Source: an uncultured Bacteroidia bacterium
GTDB lineage: Bacteria > Bacteroidota > Bacteroidia > SpSt-205
Assembly (NCBI GenBank): GCA_937995505.1
Contig: CALKJV010000224.1
Span: forward strand, 1 to 7,594
Direction of reading: 5' to 3'
DNA: 7,594 nt
The translations under genes were made by a program, and so were the position numbers. Under the pieces are notes generated by a model. That model did not search any database and was not told the origin of the DNA. It saw only the letters and a list, made by a program, of their open reading frames with translations. This document shows positions 1 through 4,648 of this stretch, in pieces (position 1 is the stretch's first letter; each line of letters opens with the position of its first letter).

Positions 1-1
1 C

Positions 2-2710
2 TATGCGCAGGTAGGGGGCCTCGCTCCCAATCGCCTTTCTGAGCGCGATCGCCCCCTCTTTGAGCGTTACCTTCAGAGCTTACCCCCCGCCGAAGCCAAA
101 CTCTACCACAACGCCCGCCTGCGCAATGTACTCAACTTCCACGCCGAGTGGCTTTTCAGTAAGCTAGATAAACTGTACGAAGCTCGCTACGGCGAGCCCC
201 TCCCGCTAGAACTGCTCCAGCGCATAACTGAAGGCCTTTTCGTTTCTCTAACCCGCATAGACGAGGGGAGGGCCGTACGATCTCGCCTCTCTGTACAAGA
301 CATTGCGGATATACTTGGCTTAGAGACGCCAGAGCTGGTAGTGCGGGTTTCAGCGCTGTATCGGGACCTGTCGGTGAGCTTTTTGCAGCCAGCGCTTGCC
401 CCAAGCCAACCTCCTGACTTAAGCCCTACCGACACCCTCACCGTCTCTCACGAAGCCCTCATCCGAAACTGGGATCGCCTCATCCGCCTCGCTGAAAAAG
501 AATCCGAAAGCGTGCGCATCTTCCGAGAGCTCAAGTTTCAAGTGCAGCGCTGGCTAGAAGCTAAGCAAAGCCCTAAGCTACTGCTCAGTGGGGGGGCGTA
601 CCAGTATTTCTCGGACTGGTACTATGGCTTTCAGCCGCGGCCGGCCTGGATGCGGCGTTATCTCCTGCCCGAGGAGCTTGTTCCTGAAGTAGAGCCTATC
701 ACCCAGGCGATAGCGCTGCGGGATGCGATTGAGCTGTATCTCGCCCGCAGCAAGGCTCGCATAGAGCGCAATCGCCGCCTCCTTCTCCTTGCGTTGGGAA
801 TAATCAGCTTACTTTTCCTGCTGAGTCTGGTAGCTCTGTACTATGCCCAGCAGCAGCGGATGCTTGCGGAGCGCAACGCAGCGGAAGCTCGGCGCCAAGC
901 TCAGATTGCCCAGCAGCAGCGGGCCTTAGCCGAACGCAACGCCGAAGAAGCTCGTCTCCAGCAGCTGCGCGCCGAGCGTGAGCGGCTTATCGCCCTCCAG
1001 CAGAAGCTCCTGGCCGAAAATGCCCTCCGTATTGCTCAGGTCGAGCGCACGAATGCCGAACGCCAGCGCCAAATCGCCGAAAACCAGCGCCGAATCGCCG
1101 AGATAGAGCGCGAAAAGGCACTCATACAGCAGCGCATCGCCGAAAATCAAACCCGCCTCGCCGAAGCCTCCCGCATCAACGCCGAATACAACCAAGCCCA
1201 AGCGGAGTACCAAACCCTCTTAGCTTTGCAGCAGCGTAATCGCGCTTTGGTACTTCAATCGCTTTTCTTGGCGGCACTCTCGGAGGAGCAGACCCGCAAA
1301 GGCAAACCCGAAATCGCTGCTCGCCTCGCCATGGAAGCCCTCCCGCGTCACATCGGAGACCCCACCGAACGCCCCTATGTGGAAGAAGCCGAAGCCGCCC
1401 TGTACTTTGCCCTCCACGCCTTAAGCTTCCCTAAGCCGCCCAAGCAGCTCATCGGCCATAAGAACCGCGTCATCTATGCGGTCTTTAGCCCGGATGGCAA
1501 GCAGCTGGCTACCGCTAGCTGGGATAAAACGATTCGGATTTGGGATGTAGGCAGTGGCACTTCCCGAGAAGTGCTGCGGGGGCATACCCACATCGTGGAA
1601 AAAGTCTACTTCTCCGAAGACCTGCGCTATCTCGTCTCCCTGGCAGAAGATTTCTCTGCACGGGTCTGGGACCTCAAAAGTGGCCTGAGCGTAGCTCGTC
1701 TGTGGGGTCACCGAGATAACCTCACCCACATAGCCTTATCGGCAGATGCTTCGGTGATTCTCACTACCTCCCTGGATAAGACGGCGCGTCTGTGGCGGGG
1801 GCCCTCTGGAGAGCCTGTACAGTCTTTCACGCTTGATAGCGAGGGCCTGTCTGGCGCCCTCATCCGAAATGGAAAAAGCGCTGCCATAGGGAGCCGCTTT
1901 GGTACGTTGTACCTATGGAGGGGGCAAAACGGGCAGATGCTACGGGTGCAGGCGCACGAAGGGGCGCTTTCCCAAATTCTTTTGAGCCCGGACGAGCGGC
2001 TTATCTTGACTCTCGGGGAAGAGGGCACGGCGGCTATCTGGGATTGGGAAGGTAAGCTTGTAGCCCGCCTCAAAGGGCATTCGGGCGCAGTGCGGGCTGC
2101 TTCTTTCAGTCCGAATGGCGATAAAGTAGTTACCGCCGCAGCGGATTCTACGCTGCGGGTTTGGCAGGTCGCTACCGGCGCCCTCTTACATACCCTCACT
2201 GGGCATAAAGGCGTGCCCTACGCCGTGCAATGGAGCCCTTCGGGTTTACATATTCTTTCTATCGGCACGGACCAGCGTGCGCTTCTGTGGAGCGGTCGTA
2301 CTTTCCTCCGCTTGGCGGAGTACGGCTTTCCGCTGCATATCACCTTCCGTCCCGCCTTTGATCCCGAAGGCAAAAGTTTAGCTGTGCCTGGCCCGCGCGG
2401 TTCTGTGCAGTTGTATCCCCTCCTCCCTGACTATCAAGCCCTCATTGACCTATCGTACGAAAGAGGGATTCGGGATCTAACCTCCGCAGAGAAGCGCCGC
2501 TTCTTTTTAGAAGATCCGCGCATCACGGGAGAGCTTCCCCCAGCGAAAAAAGTGCCCAAGGCTCGCATTCACACCGTACAGCCGGGCGAAACGCTCACCC
2601 GCATCGCTGCCCAATACGGCATCTCAGTTGAGCAGCTGCGTACCCTCAATCGCCTCTCTTCAGATGAGATCCAAGCGGGGGATAGCCTCATCATCACCTA
2701 CACGGAGTGA
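2..2710 (+). CDS. STAND NTPase (nSTAND1-like) with TM, coiled coil, WD40 propeller and C-terminal LysM; 5' end outside window
   Basis: The frame is open from base 2 to the TGA at 2708-2710 (902 residues visible), so the true start lies upstream; the GTG at 341 is an internal codon. Residues 1-259 resemble the C-terminal, winged-helix part of nSTAND1 proteins, with the signature HEALIRNWDRL at 150-160. The P-loop and any N-terminal effector are outside the window. A hydrophobic segment at 260-282 follows a basic stretch (RSKARIERNRR). Heptad-rich coiled coil spans about 283-415. A conserved linker (EAEAALYFALHAL type) leads to about seven or eight WD40 blades (482-808). Blades 1-3, 5 and 6 are clear, 4 and 8 degenerate. 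The helical RERGxRxLTxxEKRRFFLED-type tail typical of these proteins follows, then LysM (856-901). STAND proteins are signal-driven oligomerising switches, some in antiphage defence; the role here is inferred. No cysteine is present. Family assignment is firm, function is not. Confidence 0.9.
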   Translation, partial: YAQVGGLAPNRLSERDRPLFERYLQSLPPAEAKLYHNARLRNVLNFHAEWLFSKLDKLYEARYGEPLPLELLQRITEGLFVSLTRIDEGRAVRSRLSVQDIADILGLETPELVVRVSALYRDLSVSFLQPALAPSQPPDLSPTDTLTVSHEALIRNWDRLIRLAEKESESVRIFRELKFQVQRWLEAKQSPKLLLSGGAYQYFSDWYYGFQPRPAWMRRYLLPEELVPEVEPITQAIALRDAIELYLARSKARIERNRRLLLLALGIISLLFLLSLVALYYAQQQRMLAERNAAEARRQAQIAQQQRALAERNAEEARLQQLRAERERLIALQQKLLAENALRIAQVERTNAERQRQIAENQRRIAEIEREKALIQQRIAENQTRLAEASRINAEYNQAQAEYQTLLALQQRNRALVLQSLFLAALSEEQTRKGKPEIAARLAMEALPRHIGDPTERPYVEEAEAALYFALHALSFPKPPKQLIGHKNRVIYAVFSPDGKQLATASWDKTIRIWDVGSGTSREVLRGHTHIVEKVYFSEDLRYLVSLAEDFSARVWDLKSGLSVARLWGHRDNLTHIALSADASVILTTSLDKTARLWRGPSGEPVQSFTLDSEGLSGALIRNGKSAAIGSRFGTLYLWRGQNGQMLRVQAHEGALSQILLSPDERLILTLGEEGTAAIWDWEGKLVARLKGHSGAVRAASFSPNGDKVVTAAADSTLRVWQVATGALLHTLTGHKGVPYAVQWSPSGLHILSIGTDQRALLWSGRTFLRLAEYGFPLHITFRPAFDPEGKSLAVPGPRGSVQLYPLLPDYQALIDLSYERGIRDLTSAEKRRFFLEDPRITGELPPAKKVPKARIHTVQPGETLTRIAAQYGISVEQLRTLNRLSSDEIQAGDSLIITYTE
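779..847 (+). other. Single transmembrane segment of the STAND protein
   Basis: This segment encodes 23 hydrophobic residues rich in Leu, Ile, Val and Ala, with no charge. It is preceded within 12 residues by six basic residues and followed by a mainly Gln/Ala/Glu stretch. By the positive-inside rule the N-terminal ATPase side would be cytoplasmic and the stalk, propeller and LysM extracytoplasmic. A membrane segment at this point is common in nSTAND1-WD40 proteins. Confidence 0.85.
845..970 (+). repeat. 63-bp tandem repeat (two units) coding for coiled coil
   Basis: Units at 845-907 and 908-970 each encode 21 residues beginning AQQQR and containing LAERNA followed by EAR. The first half of the unit is near identical (gcccagcagcagcgg in both) and the second half has drifted. 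The 21-residue period equals three heptads, so the duplication keeps the coiled-coil register. It is an internal repeat of the STAND gene, not a mobile element. Confidence 0.7.
1067..1213 (+). repeat. Seven consecutive heptads of the STAND-protein stalk
   Basis: The translation breaks into seven successive seven-residue units: RQIAENQ, RRIAEIE, REKALIQ, QRIAENQ, TRLAEAS, RINAEYN and QAQAEYQ. Most have Ile or Leu at position 3 and Ala at position 4, which gives a regular amphipathic helix. Together with the 63-bp repeat upstream it forms a stalk of roughly 130 residues between membrane segment and propeller. Confidence 0.75.
2567..2704 (+). other. LysM domain at the C-terminus of the STAND protein
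   Basis: The last ~46 residues match LysM from end to end: IHTVQPGETLTRIAAQYGIS, then VEQLRTLNRL, then an AGDSLII ending. The hallmarks are the HxVxxGETLxxIA opening, the central helix with an LxxLNxL-type core and the AGxxLxI close. LysM binds GlcNAc-containing polymers, mainly peptidoglycan. It follows a short Pro/Lys-rich linker (PPAKKVPKA) after the usual end of WD40-STAND proteins, so it looks like an appended module. Confidence 0.85.
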
Positions 2711-2789
2711 GAGGATTTTACAGAACCTGAGGCGGCGTTTGAGCAGTTTCCTTCGATTGCGGTCTATAAGTAGGAGAGGGAGATGCGCT

Positions 2790-3026
2790 TTACGGTAGTT
2801 TTTTATGACTTCCGTCGCACAAAGGCGGATTTTGAGAATGTTTACAGCCGCAGAGCCAGACTTTTTTATCGGCTTCCAGGACGAGCTTGATGGGGGTGAG
2901 TCCGGTGCCTTTATGGCTTCCGTCGCAGAAGGGCTGCTTCTGGCTGCGGCCGCAGGCACACCACCAGTACGTTCCTGCTTCTAAGGAGAGGCCGTAAGGA
3001 GCTTTTTGCGGGATTTCAGGCTGCAT
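2790..3026 (-). CDS. Double-CDGSH iron-sulfur protein (CISD3/mitoNEET type)
   Basis: A 78-residue protein with two CDGSH motifs, each of the form CxCx8CDGSH. Predicted [2Fe-2S] ligands are C23, C25, C34, H38 and C59, C61, C70, H74. The two-motif layout with a QKAPY-type N-terminus matches the small bacterial relatives of mitochondrial CISD3, which act as single chains. No signal peptide or membrane segment is visible, so it is probably cytoplasmic. CDGSH proteins are thought to work in redox sensing or in electron or cluster transfer; the specific role here is unknown. The ATG at 3026 is chosen because it gives the usual family N-terminus; it lacks a Shine-Dalgarno sequence and has a TACCTTTA box four bases upstream. 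It lies 52 bp downstream of tRNA-Leu on the same strand and ends tail to tail with the STAND gene. Confidence 0.93.
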   Translation of the reverse strand: MQPEIPQKAPYGLSLEAGTYWWCACGRSQKQPFCDGSHKGTGLTPIKLVLEADKKVWLCGCKHSQNPPLCDGSHKKLP

Positions 3027-3030
3027 GAGC

Positions 3031-3038
3031 TAAAGGTA
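3031..3038 (-). promoter_or_regulatory. Possible Bacteroidota-type -7 box of the CDGSH gene
   Basis: On the minus strand TACCTTTA matches the Bacteroidota -7 consensus TAnnTTTG at all but the last base. It ends four bases before the ATG at 3026, so a transcript from it would have almost no leader. I found no convincing -33 TTTG at the expected distance, which keeps confidence low. Confidence 0.35.
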
Positions 3039-3078
3039 GGGAGTTTTATGCAACGATGCTCGGCTTACTCTCTCTGTG

Positions 3079-3160
3079 TGCCGAAGGTGGGACTCGAACC
3101 CACACGGGAAACCCCACACGCCCCTGAAACGTGCGCGTCTACCAATTCCGCCACTTCGGC
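3079..3160 (-). tRNA. tRNA-Leu (anticodon CAG)
   Basis: The minus strand folds as a class II tRNA. The acceptor stem GCCGAAG (3160-3154) pairs with CTTCGGC (3086-3080), with discriminator A at 3079. The D arm carries GGTAGA, the anticodon stem CACGT/GCGTG flanks loop TTCAGGG with anticodon CAG (3126-3124), a long variable arm follows, and the T arm is GTGGG-TTCGAGT-CCCAC. It decodes CUG. CCA is not encoded: the next bases read CAC, so CCA must be added enzymatically. The first base is also the last base of the upstream reductase stop codon. Confidence 0.97.
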
Positions 3161-3702
3161 TAAGCGGAGGCAAAGGTACGATTTTTCTCTAGAAATTGCT
3201 TTACGAAGCTTTCCAGCTCGGTGGCGAGAGGTTCTAAGGGGCGGTTTTCGGCAAGATCCCAGTGGGCTTGGATACGCATGAGGTGCGCACGATGCGCAAA
3301 AACTTCCATTCCACAATAGCTTAAGATAGCGCTTAGGTGGTCTAAGCCGCGTAGGTTTCCAAATCGGCCATCAGAAACGCCTACTAAGCCTGCACGGCGT
3401 TTACGGAGTACTTCCCGCGGTAGGGCGTCAATGAATACTTTTGTAAGGCCTGGAAAGCTGCCATTGTATTCGGGTACGATCCAAATCCAAGCTGGACACT
3501 GCTGGAGAACTTCTATCCAGGCTGCAAACGCTGCCGAACGCGCCCCAAATAAGTCCGATACGAGAAAGTCTGTCGGTAGCCTCTGAAAGTCTAAGATATG
3601 GGAGGCCTCTCGTAAGGCTTCTAATCGCTGAGCTAGGTATTCAGCTACCCGTAGGGTATAACTCCCTGGGCGATGGGTGCCGGATAGAAGGGCTATGGGC
3701 AT
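3160..3702 (-). CDS. NAD(P)H-dependent FMN reductase family flavoprotein
   Basis: A 180-residue protein of the NADPH-dependent FMN reductase family (flavodoxin-like fold), which uses NAD(P)H to reduce bound or free flavin, or quinone and azo substrates in relatives. The N-terminal phosphate-binding loop GTHRPGS (8-14) follows strand 1. PEYNGSFPGLTKVFIDAL (77-94) is the family signature that contacts the isoalloxazine ring, and a GVSDGRFGNLRG segment follows. Length is normal. The ATG at 3702 puts the first strand at residues 2-7, as in the family; a TTG two codons upstream would add nothing conserved. There is no Shine-Dalgarno sequence; TTTGTTTG sits three bases before the start. The stop TAG (3162-3160) shares its G with base 1 of tRNA-Leu, so gene and tRNA are very likely on one transcript, with the CDGSH gene further downstream. 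The true substrate cannot be read from sequence. Confidence 0.92.
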   Translation of the reverse strand: MPIALLSGTHRPGSYTLRVAEYLAQRLEALREASHILDFQRLPTDFLVSDLFGARSAAFAAWIEVLQQCPAWIWIVPEYNGSFPGLTKVFIDALPREVLRKRRAGLVGVSDGRFGNLRGLDHLSAILSYCGMEVFAHRAHLMRIQAHWDLAENRPLEPLATELESFVKQFLEKNRTFASA

Positions 3703-3705
3703 AGC

Positions 3706-3713
3706 CAAACAAA
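3706..3713 (-). promoter_or_regulatory. Possible degenerate -7 box of the reductase gene
   Basis: On the minus strand TTTGTTTG ends three bases before the ATG at 3702. It keeps the TTTG half of TAnnTTTG but lacks the A at position 2. The region is A/T-rich and is the only space between two divergent genes, so a promoter must lie in or near it. The exact box is uncertain. Confidence 0.2.
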
Positions 3714-3727
3714 CAAAAAACCTTTTC

Positions 3728-3735
3728 TACCTTTG
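3728..3735 (+). promoter_or_regulatory. Possible Bacteroidota-type -7 box of the coiled-coil gene operon
   Basis: TACCTTTG is a perfect match to TAnnTTTG and lies in the 37-bp space between divergent genes. It ends four bases before GTG 3740. If centred at -7, transcription would begin at about that codon, giving a leaderless message. No TTTG-type -33 element is visible at the usual distance. Confidence 0.4.
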
Positions 3736-3739
3736 CTCC

Positions 3740-4648
3740 GTGCGCGTAGGGATTGTAGCTGGCGTCCTTCTGGTATTGGTTTCCATCGTAGCTGGCGTTC
3801 TGTACTGGCAGCTACGTAAGGTCCAGCGCCAAAATGTAGAGCTCACAGAAGAAAAAATAGACTTAGAAGAAGACCTACGGGAGTTAGATGCGCGTGTATT
3901 GTCGCTGCAGCAGGAGTTGGAGCGCAAGGATGTAGAGCTTTCGGAAAAGACCCGTCAGGTGGAGGAGCTGTCTAAGCAGCTCCAAGATGCGCGCAGTCGC
4001 ATTCGTCGCTACGAGGAGCAGGGTAAAATCTCAGCCCGACAAGCCGAAGAGATGCGCTATAAAACCGAACAGATGGCCTACTACATCCAGAAATACCAGG
4101 AGCGCATCCGGGAGCTAGAGGAAGAGAATCAGTCCCTGCGTGCAAAAGCTACCGAACTAGAGCGCCGAATCCAGGAAAAAGAAACCCAAACTCGCCAGGT
4201 ACAAGCTGAGAAAGAACAGCTGGAGGTCAAGGTACGAGCCGCTTCGTATCTCAAAGCTATCCAGTTTCGCTTTGCGACTGTGAAGGAAAATGGTAAAGAG
4301 GACTGGGATACAGAGTTTCGGGCGCGGCGCATCCACCGCCTCAAAGTGTGCTTTGTGGTATTAGAAAACGAAGTCGCTGAGCCGGGCCAACGCATCGCTT
4401 ATGTGGTTATCTCTGATCCTACGGGAAAAGTACTTACAAACTTTTCGGCAAGTAGCGGCTATTTCACGGTAATGGATACCGAGCAGCCTTTCTCTGCGAA
4501 AGCTCCCTTCAACTATACCCGAGATCGACAAGAGGTTTGTGCGCTTTATGATCGGCCCGCTGACCAAGAGCTTTCCAAAGGGAATTATGTGGTTTCGGTT
4601 TTTTGTGAGGGGGTAGAGATCGGGCGGGGGCAGTTTCAGGTGAAATGA
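3740..4648 (+). CDS. Membrane-anchored coiled-coil protein of unknown function
   Basis: A 302-residue protein from GTG 3740. Residues 4-23 form a hydrophobic segment with the repeated unit IVAGVL; about 27-168 are a charged coiled coil (for example VQRQNVELTEEKIDLEEDL); about 170-302 form a predicted β-rich domain (KVCFVVLENEVAEPGQRIAY, then GNYVVSVFCEGVEIG). That layout recalls uncharacterised Bacteroidota proteins, and I know no assigned function. It probably acts as an inner-membrane anchor with a long helical arm. Start choice: ATG 3695 (317 aa) would overlap the divergent reductase start and read through the A/T-rich spacer, whereas GTG 3740 follows a TACCTTTG box directly; both remain possible. 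There is no Shine-Dalgarno sequence. The TGA overlaps the next ATG (ATGA at 4645), so translation of the nuclease is probably coupled to it, hinting at a shared process. Confidence 0.85.
   Translation: MRVGIVAGVLLVLVSIVAGVLYWQLRKVQRQNVELTEEKIDLEEDLRELDARVLSLQQELERKDVELSEKTRQVEELSKQLQDARSRIRRYEEQGKISARQAEEMRYKTEQMAYYIQKYQERIRELEEENQSLRAKATELERRIQEKETQTRQVQAEKEQLEVKVRAASYLKAIQFRFATVKENGKEDWDTEFRARRIHRLKVCFVVLENEVAEPGQRIAYVVISDPTGKVLTNFSASSGYFTVMDTEQPFSAKAPFNYTRDRQEVCALYDRPADQELSKGNYVVSVFCEGVEIGRGQFQVK

Noticed and set aside
45..52. GCGATCGC, the cyanobacterial HIP1 octamer
   Set aside because: Only this copy was noticed in 7.6 kb, far below cyanobacterial density, and the gene content points to Bacteroidota.
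341..343. GTG as start of the STAND protein
   Set aside because: The frame is open upstream to base 2 and the upstream residues match nSTAND1 proteins (for example the FHAEWLFSKL and LFVSLTRIDEG segments), so the codon is internal.
2711..2773. Twenty open codons after the STAND stop, in the same frame, ending in TAG
   Set aside because: An open run of this length is common by chance and LysM is already complete; there is no sign of stop-codon read-through.
2711..2789. Possible terminator between the convergent STAND and CDGSH genes
   Set aside because: No stem of useful length with a T run was found on either strand.
2660..2959. Minus-strand open frame overlapping the CDGSH gene
   Set aside because: It covers the end of the STAND gene and most of the CDGSH gene in a different frame, and its low-complexity Ser/Ala/Lys product matches no family I know.
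3006..3281. Plus-strand open frame containing PKVGLEPTRE
   Set aside because: It is the antisense strand of the same tRNA, another well-known spurious product.
3065..3316. Minus-strand open frame containing AEVAELVDA and RVGSSPTFG
   Set aside because: This is tRNA-Leu read as protein, a familiar false prediction; it also overlaps the reductase gene in another frame.
3695..3702. ATGGGCAT giving head-to-head overlapping ATG starts on both strands
   Set aside because: Using ATG 3695 would leave no room for a promoter and would translate an A-rich spacer; GTG 3740 with the TACCTTTG box is more likely, though not proven.
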